From positions 1 to 64,000 of the forward strand of contig JAGEMR010000136.1 in the NCBI GenBank assembly GCA_021030915.1: a stretch of 64,000 bases of DNA, in the 5' to 3' direction. This stretch comes from Astrothelium macrocarpum (lineage: Eukaryota > Ascomycota > Dothideomycetes > Trypetheliales > Trypetheliaceae). Below are positions 33,962-46,710 of this stretch, one piece after another. The notes beneath the pieces were generated by a model that was not told the origin of the DNA, did not search any database, and was given only the letters and a program-made list of their open reading frames with translations. Numbering within the stretch: the first letter of the stretch is position 1; each line of letters begins with the position of its first letter. The translations under genes and the position numbers were made by a program.

Positions 33962-34973
33962 TCCTCAATCGTGATGTTGCGTCCAAGGTTGTGCTCTTAG
34001 TATTTGCCGATTTCAAAGCAGTTGTAATCGAAAAGCGGCGATGTTTTAGCTATGTGATATGAAGTAGCCGTACAATTCGTCCCGAGGCCACAAGGAAGCC
34101 ACTTGTGCTGATGATTCTCGTGGGGTCACTGGTTCGTTCAAGATCTTGTGCTGTATGTCTAATGACTGCGAAGTTGTGGGCTCTTTGACGATTGGTTTTA
34201 ACTTTTCCTAGGAAAAGTTTCTCAGGGTTGACAAAAGACTGCGACTTCTGGGTGAGGCCAGCTTGAGGATAGATTGGACAAGGTGTTATCCCCATGGGTG
34301 AAAAGGTTAAGCGATGCTAAGGGAAATCAAGATATGGAAGCCCGGTGATTTTTATTTCCGCTGTTAAGTAGTGGTCATTTGAATTGCCGACGGTCTTTAT
34401 TTATTTCTCTATGAGGTCTTTCTTAATCTATCATACCAGAGTTCAAAGGCGAGACTGAGACCTATCCAATTCAAAGGAGCCCGAGATTGATCATGCGATT
34501 CTTCAGCTAGCGGTACACGCTATAAACAACTGTGACATTAAACCTGAGTATACATAAACTTGCACGCTAATTACTGCGCGACCTGTTGCGCTTTGCCAAT
34601 TCTCGCACTGACCAGTCTCAAGAAGGACTGCCAAACTGTGTAGGCTCTTCGACGAGCTTCGCAACCACTAGGAGGCTTCTAAGACGCAGAAAAGGCGTCA
34701 GGCTATTTCAATTACAGTACTCCGTTCAGATCCACCCATCATATTATTCGGTAGGTTAGAGCTTGCGAGAATCCTTGTACGCTCATACTTCTCAGACCTA
34801 CGCTACATAATTATTATCATCGCTATTCAACAGTGTTTATTTCTGTGATGCATAGCAGAAATGTCCCAACTATTACAAAGATGATGTCATGATCAAAGTG
34901 AGTATTGTATCTCCGGTAGGCAAGCCTTTACCGCCGAAGCCTTGGCCTTTTACCAAATCGAGTTATATTTGGT
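33962..34973. promoter_or_regulatory. Divergent upstream region of rad9 and THI20
   Basis: About 1 kb between two divergent start codons. Open frames here (for example 34050-34295 minus and 34889-35140 plus) do not look like proteins. No thiamine pyrophosphate riboswitch core was recognised, but I could only look for the most obvious motifs. Confidence 0.5.
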
Positions 34974-37106
34974 ATGGATCGAAGACGAGTGCTCGTAATT
35001 GCTGGCTCGGACAGCTCCGGAGGCGCGTAAGAAAACTCGGGTATTGTGTGAACCAAAATCATTGTGAAGCTCATTCATCATCAATAGTGGTCTTGAGGCA
35101 GACCAGAAAGTTCTCGCTGCCCATGGCTGCTATGCCATGACAGCGACAACCGCATTGACTGCTCAAAATACTCAAGGCGTCTATGCAATTCATGAGACTC
35201 CGTCTGATTTTGTTCAAAAACAAATCAATGCTTGTCTGGAAGATATCGGAGCACATGTCATCAAGATTGGTTAGTCGCAAAGTTATCTCCTGCTCTACAA
35301 TTTAACATTTAATGGTATTTTAGGCATGCTGGCTTCCGCTAGCACTGTCGATGTTGTTGCAGAAATTCTTCAACGACAACAACAGACTCCCATTGTTCTG
35401 GACCCAGTAAGTATGGCAAAAAGCTATTTCGCCATGAGACCAAGCTTAGGCAATACAGGTAATGGTATCAACTAGCGGCGCAAGGCTTTTACCGGAGGGA
35501 GCGATTAAAAACCTTCGTGAGATGCTCCTGCCATTGACGACAGTCTTGACGCCCAACATTCCTGAAGCGCTGTTGTTGTTACAAGACAGTGGCAAGCCCT
35601 ACGGGGACGTCAAAAGTATCGACGACATTATAAATCTTGCAAAAGCTGTCCAAACTCTTGGCTCAAAGAATGTGTTGGTCAAGGGTGGTCATCTTCCTCT
35701 CCCTGAAAGTGCCGTTGCGTCCCACGGAGACCCGGAAAAGCAAGTCATCATCAATGTGTTAGCTGGAGAAGACAAGACTGAATATTTCTTGAGTCCGTAT
35801 CTGGACTCCAAGAACACGCATGGCACCGGTTGTAGCCTAGCCTGTGAGTTTGGCGTGACCATTTTCCAACATGATCAGCTAATTACGAGTCATTCAAGCG
35901 GCCATAGCAGCGAACTTGACAGTCAATACGTCAATCAGAAGTGCGGTTCAAAAGGGCTGTCGTTACGTGGAAGCTGGGATTAGATACAGTAAGACTATCG
36001 GGCATGGTAATGGTCCGATCAATCACTTTCATTCGTCGTCAATGCTGCCGTTCGTGCCGTAAGTACAGGGCGAGTCCGCTTCACAAAGACAGAGATTGAC
36101 TTTTAAGGGGTCATTTCATCGAGTACCTTCTCGAGAGAGACGACGTAAGAGCACCCTGGAAAAATTACACAGAACACGAATTTGTTCGAAAGCTAGCGCT
36201 TGGAACGCTGCCTCTGGAAACTTTCCAGTTCTATATGATTCAAGACTATTTGTATTTGGTCAGCAGACTCTGACCACAATTTTACTGACCTACGGAGTTA
36301 ATCTGAGATTAGGTCCATTTCTCAAGAGCCCATGCTCTTGCAGCGTACAAGACAAAGAGCCTTGATGATATCAGTATGGTGAGCAGAAGGCGATGCGGTT
36401 CCGCCGCGAGACGATACGTAACCACTAATCACCGAATAGTCTGCATCCATTGTGGTACATATTAGAGAAGAGATGAATCTGCACTTAGCATATTGCAAAG
36501 AGTTTGGATTGTCAAAGGAGGAAGTAGAAAATCACGAAGAGAGCCAAGGTGAGTTGACAATAAAGGTAGAAAAAGGCTTCACTAACTTCTTGAAAGCTTG
36601 TACAGCCTACACCAGGTTCGTGGATTATGTGAGACCTCAGCAGCGTTAGACTAACAGCATTTACTTTCCGATAGATATTTTTTGGACATTGGCCAATCCG
36701 AAGATTGGCTTGCTCTTCAAATCGCTTTACTTCCCTGCTTGTTAGGATATGGCGAGATTGCTCAACGCCTGCACAACGATCCCGAAACTGTCAAAGAGGG
36801 AAATAGATACTGGAAGTGGATCCAAAACTATGTAGCCGAGGATTTCACTGAGGCAGTGAAGACTGGGTCAGGTAAATCTCTGCTGTACTGTAATTTCTGA
36901 AAAACCCGAAGAGCTAATGTCGAAAGTAGAGCTCATTGAGAAGAATATGCTGAAACAGTCAGTCAGCCGAATCGAAGAATTGGTCAAGATTTTCATTCAC
37001 GCAACCAAGGTACGTCTTGCATACTGTCCAGATTCGTACGTCCTTTTGGGCTAATTACAATGTTCAGATGGAGACGGGCTTTTGGGACATGGCACACGCC
37101 GGGTAG
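34974..37106 (+). CDS. THI20: Hydroxymethylpyrimidine (phosphate) kinase fused to TenA-type thiaminase (Thi20)
   Basis: Twelve exons: 34974-35026, 35088-35269, 35324-35406, 35459-35843, 35899-36058, 36108-36258, 36313-36378, 36440-36548, 36597-36615, 36675-36871, 36930-37009 and 37068-37106 (507 residues). The N-terminal half is the ThiD kinase: MDRRRVLVIAGSDSSGGAG, AHGCYAMTATTALTAQNT, LDPVMVSTSGA, VLVKGGH, and the catalytic DSKNTHGTGCSLASAIAA. The C-terminal half (from about residue 290) is TenA-like, with WKNYTEHEFVRKLALGTL, a likely catalytic Cys in ACTAYTRYFLDIG, and YWKWIQNYVAEDF. The enzyme phosphorylates HMP and HMP-P for thiamine synthesis and probably salvages degraded thiamine. Every junction restores family sequence. 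Confidence 0.94.
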
Positions 37107-37508
37107 ATTTGGCCGAACATAGAAAAGTAAAAGTGACTTGTAGAATTAGAGCGGAAATTGACTCTGATATGTATTGTACCAAAGTGAGTGATTGTGTGCA
37201 AAGTGAGGGAGGTGCTTGGGTGATGTGGTGCCGGTTGCCTAGGAGGCGCGCGTCTAGTAAGAGTCACTGACGTTCGGTTGCGGCTACTAGCGTGGCCAGA
37301 GTGAAAACTTCAGGCACCGCCGTGCACGCCTTTGTCTGTCCTTCTTACATCCATCGCGCCTCTTCTGCTTCTTCTTTCTCGCACTCCTTCCAGCTCTCAG
37401 TTCATCTCCTCGACTCCGAGAGCGCCTTGACTGTCATTTGCGTTTGCTACAGAAGCACTACCCTTGCCTCTGCTGACCGGTTGACGTGATTCCTTCTCCC
37501 TTGCAATC
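37107..37508. promoter_or_regulatory. Upstream region of DBP2
   Basis: About 400 bases; the part from 37,320 to the start codon is pyrimidine-rich (TTCTGCTTCTTCTTTCTC and similar), as is common before highly expressed fungal genes. No other feature seen. Confidence 0.5.
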
Positions 37509-39883
37509 ATGTCTTACGGCGGTGGCTACAACGGAAATCACTCCAACAACAATGGCTACGGAGGTGGAGGCGGATATGGGGGCGGCTACGGAGGCTCACG
37601 CGGGGGCGGTGGTCATTCTGGAGGATATTCTAATGGGTATGTGAAAACTGCTGATTTCCAAAGATGGACGCGTTGCAAGTTGCCCAACTTCTTCTTACAC
37701 ATTCCCACAGGTTTAACGGCAGCAATGGATATTCTAATGGAGCAAGCAACGGCTATGGAGGAGGTTATGGAGGTGGTGGTGATAAGATGTCTAACCTTGG
37801 CTCGAACTTGAAGACACAAAATTTTGGTAAGTCACCGGACAGTGTTCTTATCGATCGCACAGCTGACGCTGCGCCTTAGATCTCAGCACCCTGCCAAAAT
37901 TCGAAAAGTCTTTCTACAAAGAGGATCCTGCTGTCGCTGCTCGAACACATGGTCAAGTTGAGGCTTTCCGTAGGGAGAACCAAATTTCTGTTCAAGGTCG
38001 CGATGTTCCCAAACCAGTAGAGACCTTTGATGAAGCTGCCTTTCCAGGCTACGTAATGAGCGAAGTGAAAGCACAAGGCTTCAGCAAACCTACTGCGATT
38101 CAGTCACAGGGCTGGCCCATGGCTCTGTCGGGACGCGATGTTGTTGGAATTGCAGAAACGGGCTCTGGCAAGACACTTACGTATTGTCTTCCTGCCATCG
38201 TTCACATTAACGCTCAGCCTCTACTTGCTCCTGGTGATGGTCCTATCGTACTGGTTCTCGCGCCCACCCGTGAGCTTGCAGTTCAAATCCAGCAAGAGGT
38301 TACCAAATTCGGCAAATCGTCTCGCATTCGCAACACCTGTGTTTATGGAGGTGTTCCCAAAGGACCTCAGATTCGCGACCTTGCACGTGGAGTCGAGGTA
38401 TGTATTGCAACCCCAGGGCGTCTTATCGACATGTTGGAATCTGGAAAAACAAACCTTCGCCGTGTCACCTACCTTGTCCTCGATGAGGCAGACCGCATGC
38501 TGGATATGGGTTTCGAACCGCAAATCAGGAAGATCATCGGACAGATTCGACCGGACCGTCAAACATGCATGTGGTCTGCAACGTGGCCAAAGGAGGTTCG
38601 TCAGCTCGCCGCTGATTATCAGACCGATTTCATCCAAGTCAACATTGGATCCACCGAACTTGCTGCTAACCACCGCATTACCCAAATCGTGGAAGTAGTG
38701 TCAGAATTTGAGAAGCGGGACCGCATGACCAAGCATCTTGAGCAGATCATGGACGACAAGAACAACAAGGTCCTGATCTTTACTGGCACTAAACGAGTTG
38801 CAGATGACATTACTAGATTTTTACGTCAGGACGGATGGCCTGCGCTCTGTATGTATTCGGATCATTGACTGCTTCTAACGTATGCTGACTGACTCTACAG
38901 CCATCCACGGTGACAAACAGCAGACCGAGCGCGACTGGGTCCTAAACGAATTCAAGACGGGCAAGAGCCCGATTATGGTAGCTACTGATGTGGCTTCACG
39001 TGGTATTGGTATGAAAACTGCAGCCCCTCCGCCCATTTCCCCCTTCCCCCTTTGCTATGGTGCAGCCTGAAATGACGCTACGCTTACTCACTATCTTTGT
39101 GCGCTCTATCTTGCATGCATAACCTCAGCCAGGGCCAGTTCTATTCCTCCAGTCTTTCTCCAGGACCCCTTGGATTCTTGCCAGAGTGGTAGTACGCTTT
39201 GTTCATATTCTGTTTCTCTGCTACAAGGCTAGAGGTGAGAAGCAGATTGGCAAGTCTTGACATGGTCAAGGAATTTTTCCAAGGTTTCCTGGTGGGGTAG
39301 GATGTAGTGGTCCCCTGGTGTACATGCTGAAGCCAAATTGGCGCACGACGTAGTGGAGGCAGTCTTGCAACGTCACCCGGTTGACACGCCCTATTGCATC
39401 ATCTCCTGCCACAGCTGTCACATTTTGAAGTTTACTAACTCTTGAATCAAGATGTCCGCAATATCACTCATGTGTTGAACTATGACTATCCGAACAATTC
39501 CGAGGATTATGTTCATCGCATTGGTCGTACTGGTCGTGCTGGGGCGAATGGCACTGCCATAACCTTATTTACCACTGACAGTAAGTTTACCAAAGACAAT
39601 CAGCTTGTTGATAAATGCTCATCCAGTATCCAGACTCCAAGCAGGCACGCGACCTCATCGCCGTTCTCCAGGAAGCCAAGCAGCAGATCGATCCACGTCT
39701 TCAAGAAATGGCCCGTTACGGAGGAGGTGGAGGTGGCGGTCGTGGTTACGGCGGCGGTCGCGGTCGTGGAGGCGGCCGTGGAGGTTTGTAGCTCTTATAC
39801 GATGACTGGTTCGCAGCTCACTTCTTCGACAAGGCTTTACCAGCTCCAACGCAGCACCGATGGGAAGTAATCGACGTTGGTAG
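37509..39883 (+). CDS. DBP2: DEAD-box RNA helicase Dbp2 (p68/DDX5 type)
   Basis: Seven exons: 37509-37636, 37711-37826, 37880-38848, 38901-39008, 39452-39580, 39634-39783 and 39834-39883 (549 residues). A Gly/Tyr/Asn-rich N-terminus (1 to about 75) precedes the helicase core: GFSKPTAIQSQ (Q motif, about 150), AETGSGKT (about 172), PTRELA, TPGR, LDEADRMLDMG (about 280), SATWP (about 313), VATDVASRGID and HRIGRTGRAG (about 460). The end is RGG-rich. Dbp2 acts in the nucleus on ribosome biogenesis, mRNA export and decay. The fourth intron (443 bp) lies between ASRGI and DVRNI. I added a last exon because a GTTTGT...ACAAG intron of 50 bp gives the end SSNAAPMGSNRRW; otherwise the frame stops at 39791. 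Confidence 0.93.
39009..39451 (+). other. Long intron of DBP2 (443 bp)
   Basis: Starts GTATGA and ends with a CTAAC-type branch site (TTTACTAACTC) and AATCAAG. It is about eight times longer than most introns here. In S. cerevisiae the DBP2 intron is also exceptionally long and lies near the same helicase motif. Confidence 0.85.
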
Positions 39884-42800
39884 ACCGACTTTGCTTCTTC
39901 CCCCTCCTTTCTCCGATCAGTATGCGACTTCTACTAGACTTTCTCAGGTTTCGAACATGTCCGGACTGTAGATTTTTCTTTTTTTTACCTGTTTTAGAAG
40001 CATGAGGAGGCGTGAATATTTATGGGTGCATTCTCACATGGCTGCAAAAGCAAGCAATTCGATGGAAGAATGGTAGAAGGAGATGATGTTGCCGTCTCTT
40101 TCCTAGGCGGTGCAGATTTCAATACCTTTGTTTGCTTTCTTACCTAACCTTTTACAACATAGACTCGACAACTGAAATCATAGCTGTCGAACTAGCATAG
40201 CTTCCAATAGACAAAGTATGATTTCAAGACGACCTTATATTAGAAACATGGTTATACGGGAACTAGCAGAGCTTTGGTAAGGTAAGAAATGCCAATATGC
40301 TGTACAAGTCTCTGCTGCCTGTTCCCGTCATTACTAGACGACCGAAAAAAAGTTGTGTTCAATTTGATAGTAGCCAAGCCAAGTAGTCTACACTCACATC
40401 CAGAAAAACCTTCGTTGAGCAAGGTTTTGCGCTGCATCTCTACTGCTGTGCGACTTTGCCCAACACGGTATCATTCAAAGGTTACATGCCAAGCACGGTC
40501 AACGATGGCCCAAATTTCCAGGCCAGCCACTACACTGTGGGCCGCTACTTGAAAATCCAGAAAACGGACAATGGGACCGCTCCTTCGGTGCTATGTCGGT
40601 TGTATTCAGAACCGAAGGACATCATCCCAGCAGTCTCACTCGCCGCTCATCAGGGAAGAAAAACCTATCATATGACGGAAATTTGGGGGGACGGAAGACC
40701 CGTAGATTAGGGCGGTATGATTGCACGAGGGTGCGGGTCCCAAGGATCAAGGCAGACGGCAGAAATAGCCGTGGAAATGATGATGCGCATGGGAAAAGGT
40801 GGGAAAGGGGTGGCTTGGCTTGCGTATCTCACTTTCTGCTCTTTCCCCCCCTCTCCCCCCTTTCAGCATTCGCTCTCCCCCCCTCCCCCTCTCGCCTTCG
40901 CTTTCCCATCGTCGGCGCGCGAGTCATGGAAATGTGGGTAATTGATGAAGGGGGGTGGAGGGAAACCCACATGTGGCATCCTTTCCTGCAGGATAAGCAC
41001 AAACCGTTCTGTGCATCTGCCAGCAAGCTTCCAGCCCCCAAGCCAAGCCCCAGTAGCCTATCGTTCTGCAAGGTAGAGCCGCTGCAGAAATTTGTTCGAC
41101 TTCCGAAACGCGGAGGCCATGGGGATTTGCACGTGCGGCTGTTATATGGCGGATCGACTATATTCGATCGACCTGTTGTCAAAGCATTAGCGGGTGCTGA
41201 TCCCATCATCGTCATCAATAACGAGAGATGCTTTTTTGGGACGTTTTCGTTTCCAATTACTGGAATTACGTACATGGGATGTTCGATGCATGATGGGAAA
41301 AACTTAATCTCAGGTCGGACCCTGGTATTCCCGTTCCTCTTCGTTCACTGAAACATTTTCATTCTCGCCATTTCCGTATCGTGTTGTCATAATGTACCGA
41401 AGTAGAGTTGTTGAATCATAGAAGGCCAGAATAAGCTCTTACAAATCTGACTCAAGACAAACAGGGGTGACGATCGGGGAATTAAATTCCTCTCGCCCAA
41501 TAGGTTTTGCCAACACATGCAATCCATCCGGTACCATTTCCATTTCTGGGATAATCAAGGTGTTGGGGAAAAGTTGTCAGAATCATTCCAACAAAGTGTA
41601 GATTTTACGATTTCGGGAGATTCTCTGCGTTAACCCTAGCTGAGATCCTTCTGTGGCGATTGGCACGACAAGCAAAAGTATTGGCGAAACCCTCATTTGT
41701 GTTGATGCAAGCTGGCGTCGATTAGATTTCATGGTAGATCAATATCTTTGAATCATGATAGGGATCTGACATACCTATCTCTCTGACGTAACGAGATTTC
41801 GCAATCTCATACCCTATGAGGTTTCTCAAATCATTATTGACAATATCTTATTGGCCAGGTATCCCCTAGTGGAGCATTACCCGTCGGTGGTAGATGATGC
41901 GAACGCGGCTGGGTATTTTCGCATAAACTTGTTTCTAGCCGAGCCTTTGAGGCTGATTTGAGCTGGGCATCATCAATTCAAGCATGAGTCTTAGCATGAA
42001 CTCAGCCAACGCCTCCATTTGTGTAGATTACCGAATTCAAAACACCTTTAATCTTTCCAGCCAAATTTGGAATTTATCTAAAGTAATTGTTCCGTCTGTG
42101 TAACCTTGCACATAACCAACGAGCTTGAAATTGCTGCAGAGATCGACGATATGCATGGCAGCTTCATGAAACGAATGACCCAGTCCGATTTGGGGGCTTT
42201 TCCACAAAGCTCCGGGACAGCCACGTCAGCAATCTCCAAAGTGGCAGTACAGCCGCGAGTTCAGCATGTGCTCACGTAACCACATATCGATGAATGGAGA
42301 TTATTTTTTATTTTGCAAAGGGCGCAAGCTGGGGGGGGATGGGCGTCACAACGAACATGCAGTGAAAATACGGCTTGAACTTGATGCCTGTGCATATGCA
42401 TCTCGCATCCAGGAGGAGCAGCGCACAGACGGCCTCTTCTGCGACCTGGGCCAGGTTGTCGCATTCCCCTCTCGTCTGCTGATGACATTGATGAGAGATT
42501 GAAGATGCCATGGAGTATGGACCAGTCAGCAGCGGCACTCTAGCCCCGCTTCGGGGGGGTGGACTCGGCTCACATCGCCGACAAGTCAATATCCAAGACA
42601 GCAATGTTTCCCGCCTTTACCGCTGCTGTTAATGATGGTGATTGAGAAAGGGGGTTTGCGGTCTCCTTCCTGTCTCGTCTTGTACGGAATGCGCTGCCGG
42701 AGATGATTTCCCAACACAAGGGTTGCAGCAGCGTTTTGCGAGTGTGTTATGTTTGACAGACGCAGACGTTACATCACCAGCATCGTCAGCGCTCGTTGAT

Positions 42801-45230
42801 TTGTGCGGTTTACTGATCCGTACCATGCTGGGGACGTGATGACTACAATTGACAGCGCGGCGGTGACGGAAGTCGCACAGGTGGACATGTGTGCAGGATT
42901 GGCTGGTGCTCGGAAGCGTGGTGTGTCGAAAGCGTGGCCTCCCTGCCTGTCGCAGTGGGCAATGCGAGGTGAGATGCGGGTTTTGCTCAGATACTGATTC
43001 AGTCCATGCCAACCAGATGGCCTTACGTATTCCAGACTCTCTCTTGCAACGATTTCACGAGTGATTACAGTATTGCAAACCTTGTCTTAGCAACCAAGGT
43101 GCAGTGTGAAAGGATGCAGCATGCAGGTAGGCGGTGATTGAGTGCTGGCGGTGCTGTTCTTTGCCCTGCCTTGCTTGGAGAATGCATCTCTGTTGGTCTG
43201 GCGCCCGAAAACGAGTCAATACCGGCAGGATGGATGCAATTCGATGAACAGCAGCAGATCATTGGCCGGTGGCTGGTCCTATTACTGGAATTTCCGCTGC
43301 CGCCAGGCACAAAGACAGAGGTCCAGGCCTGGGTCTCGCAGAGTCCAACTAGCTGCATCGTTGCTTTCAGCCTCATCCCCATCACTCCCGGCCCCATGGC
43401 AGCTAGCGCAGTACCTTATTTTCTCTCCATCCTTCTGAGATCAAGCCGCAGCGACCTAAACGTGCGTCCGGGACCCAGTCATGGCGGCGGCTCCTGCGGG
43501 GACTGAATGTCGAATTTTGGGGACGCTTCACCACCCCGTCCAGCAGCCTCCCCCGACTGTGGAGGGCTCGGGCAACCTGCCACTGCACATAGCCGCCCAC
43601 GCAGCAGATTCGTCGTGATCCCGTGAGCGGCCAATTGGAGGAGCGGACGTCGCGTCTTCCGCCGGATGCTGCCTCGTATACAAAGTCGTGGCGTCGTCAA
43701 AGGACGGAAGCGCCAGTGTAGCAGGGAGAGAACGGGCGGACAGACGGCATCTCTTCATGGCCTCACCGCCCTACAATCGTGCATTGCGCGCCTTCTTTGC
43801 AAAATTCGAGGGCGGCCAAATCGAGCAGGACCCCTCCCCATTGGCCAGGGAGCGCCCTCACCGCAACATAGGCCGCACACCATTATCGGTGCAGCTGACA
43901 AGCAGCTCGCGTGCGCGACGCTGGAAACACAACCAACAGGCGCTCGGAAAGGATAGAAACACGCTTCCATCCACACGGTGAGGCTCGGCAGTTGCGCCGG
44001 GGTCGGCAGTGCACCAATCACTGCATTTCTTGCAAAGCTGCCCCAGTGGAGGCCGTGCGCAGGGTAGGGGTCGCCAGACTGGGGGGCAGTTGCTGGGAAC
44101 TGGCTCAGGCTCAGGCGCAGGCTCAGGCTCCGGCTCTGGCTCTGGCTCTGGCTCATGCTGGTCCCCACGGCCAAAAAAGTCTCCTCTCGTTGTTGCCCTT
44201 TCGCGCGGACATCGCTGCCTGGCCCAGCACCGCTCCGGCCGCTACGCTCTAGCAGCATCTGCCCAGCATCGTGCCCAGCATCTGCCACCATCGTCACCGC
44301 CGCATCCGAGCGAGTACAGGCGTCCGTCCAGCAACGTTCCTTGGTCGCTAGTTTAGCTGTGGCTCGACGCGTCCACCGCCGACGTAACTCCGCAGGCCCT
44401 CCACCTGCCTGGCTCCCCGCCCTGGTCGCCCGTGTGCGTGCGTCTGTGTGTGTCGCCACGCCCGTGACGGCCTTTGCGATCCCGTCTCGATATTTCGCAC
44501 GAGTGGAACCGCAGCGGTGGCCATCGCCTCCGCTCGACTCCTGCGCCTCGGCAGTCTGTCTTGGGCTAGCGGGCGATCTTCCCCCATCGGCGCCATTACC
44601 TCACGGGCTGCACCTGTGGGTGCATCCTCGCATTCACGCCGAAAGCCTGCACTCGGTGGCACACTATTTTCAGGGCACACGCCACCCACCTCCCCAAGCT
44701 TCATCTCCGGCCTTTCCCCTTCTGCCCCTAGCCCGCTCCCATTTCTTAGGCTCTCCTCTTCACACCGTCGACTTCCGGACCATCCCCAAAGCTGCTGCAC
44801 CGTCGCTGCTCGTCTCGTCGCTTGCTGGACGAGTGCTCTGGTGGCGGCCGTGGCCAGGGCCTGCTTGCGCTATCGGACTGAACTACCTGGATACTGGCCG
44901 TGACCGTGCCCATTTCCTGCGCTTGCCATTTCCCGCCAAAGTCTCGCTGGACACCGTCTGCACATCATCCGCGTCCGGGGGGCGCGCTATCGCCGTCTGA
45001 CACAAACACGATTTTCCTCGGCCTGCCCCTAGACACTCTGCCCCATCCTGGGCTGTTCTCCCCGCCGCGCGCCCAGCCTGTAGCATTCAAGAGCGGCGAA
45101 TCGTTTCTGCCACGGCTGCGCAGCCGTAGCATGTCAACAACCTCTACCCTTCCCTCTCCTAGCACCAACACTTTCTCGAATACCCGTGCGCGCGACTTTC
45201 ACGTCGTCCCTGAACGGTCAGACATAGCCT
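39884..45230. other. 5.3-kb gene-poor region upstream of the Con7 regulator
   Basis: No frame here resembles a known protein. The longest are 40593-41351 and 44155-45000 on the plus strand and 43755-44459 on the minus strand; all have odd composition, rich in Pro, Ser and Arg, and several frames overlap. Features include C-runs at 40,846-40,890, a hexanucleotide repeat at 44102-44155, and rising GC from about 43.5 kb. A long promoter and 5' untranslated region for the following regulator is the likeliest content. A hidden non-coding RNA cannot be excluded. Confidence 0.55.
44102..44155. repeat. Hexanucleotide tandem repeat, nine units
   Basis: Nine adjoining units of GGCTCA, GGCTCT, GGCTCC or GGCGCA. 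It lies about 1.1 kb before the Con7 start codon. Confidence 0.9.
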
Positions 45231-46710
45231 ATGGACGGTAGGCCCTCGGAATACCAGCAGTCAGGTTTGAGCCCGCCCTACCCGTCATCGCTCCACGAGT
45301 CTCACGCTGACCCTTCTTTGCTGCAGATCAAGCGTCTGCTGCACAGTATACACCGGGGCAAGAAGTTCGTCCCTCGACCTTTTCGTCTTCTGCTACACCT
45401 ACGTCCGAGTACGGCATCCACCCTTCGTCTGCGCGATCAGGCTCCTTCCCCGAATACATCCAACGACCCTATCAGCAGCCGCCGCCGCCGCAGCAGGCCG
45501 GCGGTCAAAGTGGTAACGCAGGCGGAATGGCACAAACACAAAGTCCGTCCATGAACATGGCAGATGGCCAAGCCAATAACCATCACAATGGCAACAATAT
45601 CAAGTCTGACCCCGAAGTACCTATAGATCCGTCAATTGCTTCCCAAAGCCCCACCTATCCTCACAACAGTCAATACTCTCCATATGGTCCTCCGCACGAA
45701 ATGCAACAGTATGCGCATCCTGGCCAGTCCATGTATGCGCGACCACCAGAATGGCCAGGCCAGTACCCACCAGGACCTCAGATGGCGCCCGGTCACTATG
45801 GTCATCCTCCCGCGACAACAGCAGGAGGTGCTCCGGCAATGGTTAGTGCTCCACGGCCACCAGCGGTAGGTAGTCTTGGCGGATCGCCCATCCGCAGTGT
45901 CTAACGTTGCATTTTTTCTCTATAGGGAGGTCACCCACTGTCGACCGTATACTCATTCGTTCCCATTCCCGGTGCGCAGCAGCACAAACGACCGCGACGA
46001 CGTTACGAGGAAATCGAGCGCATGTACAAATGTGGGTGGAATGGTTGCGAAAAGGCATATGGTACTCTCAACCATTTGAATGCTCACGTTACGATGCAAT
46101 CGCACGGAACGAAGCGAACTCCTGAAGGTACGAGGTCTTTTTTTTTTTCTTTTTAAGATTCATTTTTTTTCAAGTGCGCAACCTTTAATATATAAAAGAG
46201 AACTACTGAAACGCTTGGGATCCTTGGCTTCGTTTTGGTGGCCGTAGCTAGTTTTTACGCCGTTGCCTTTGGTTGCCTGATTAGATCGCGGGGACTAGCG
46301 GGGGTCCTAAGTAGACCACTTTAAAATGGTGCACGCTTGGCTAACTCGATTCTCTTAACACAGAATTCAAAGAAATCCGAAAGGAATGGAAGGCGAAAAA
46401 GAAGGAAGAAGAAAATCAGCGCAAAGCTGACGAAGAGCGAGCACGTCAAGCTGATGGTCGTGGTGCCACAGACAGTGGTTCACAACCTGGATCGGCTGCT
46501 GGATATGGAGACATGCGTTCTCAGATGATGCATTCTAATACGCAATTGCCTCCAATAGGATATGCGCCGGCAAGCGGGCAGGCTCCTGCTCCCTACAGCG
46601 CACCCGGTGGCACGATGGAGGGACAAGCGCAATATGGAAACAGCACGCTCTACAACAACAACAATAGCTTCCCTCCTCAATCACCATACGGGCAACCTAA
46701 CCAGATGTAA
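45231..46710 (+). CDS. con7: Con7-type C2H2 zinc finger transcription factor
   Basis: Proposed exons are 45231-45264, 45327-45865, 45926-46127 and 46364-46710 (373 residues). The core is STVYSFVPIPGAQQHKRPRR, then YEEIERMYKCGWNGCEKAYG, and a finger with the two His in NHLNAHVTMQSHG, the hallmark of Con7 of Pezizomycotina, a nuclear activator needed for conidium shape and infection structures in Magnaporthe. A basic helix (EFKEIRKEWKAKKKEEE) follows, then a Gln/Pro/Tyr-rich tail; the N-terminal half is also low-complexity. Splices 2 and 3 (GTAGGT...TATAG and GTACGA...CACAG) are firm. The first is less sure: the frame continues past 45264 with GLSPPYPSSLHESHADPS, which looks coding, and then needs a shift to reach DQASAAQY. 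The start codon may also lie farther upstream. Confidence 0.88.

Noticed and set aside
40593..41351. 252-codon open frame on the plus strand
   Set aside because: Composition follows local C- and G-runs, there is no domain or family resemblance, and other frames are open over the same bases.
44155..45000. 281-codon open frame upstream of con7
   Set aside because: Rich in Ala, Pro, Ser and Arg because of high GC; the opposite strand is open as well (44348-44800). It is more likely leader sequence.
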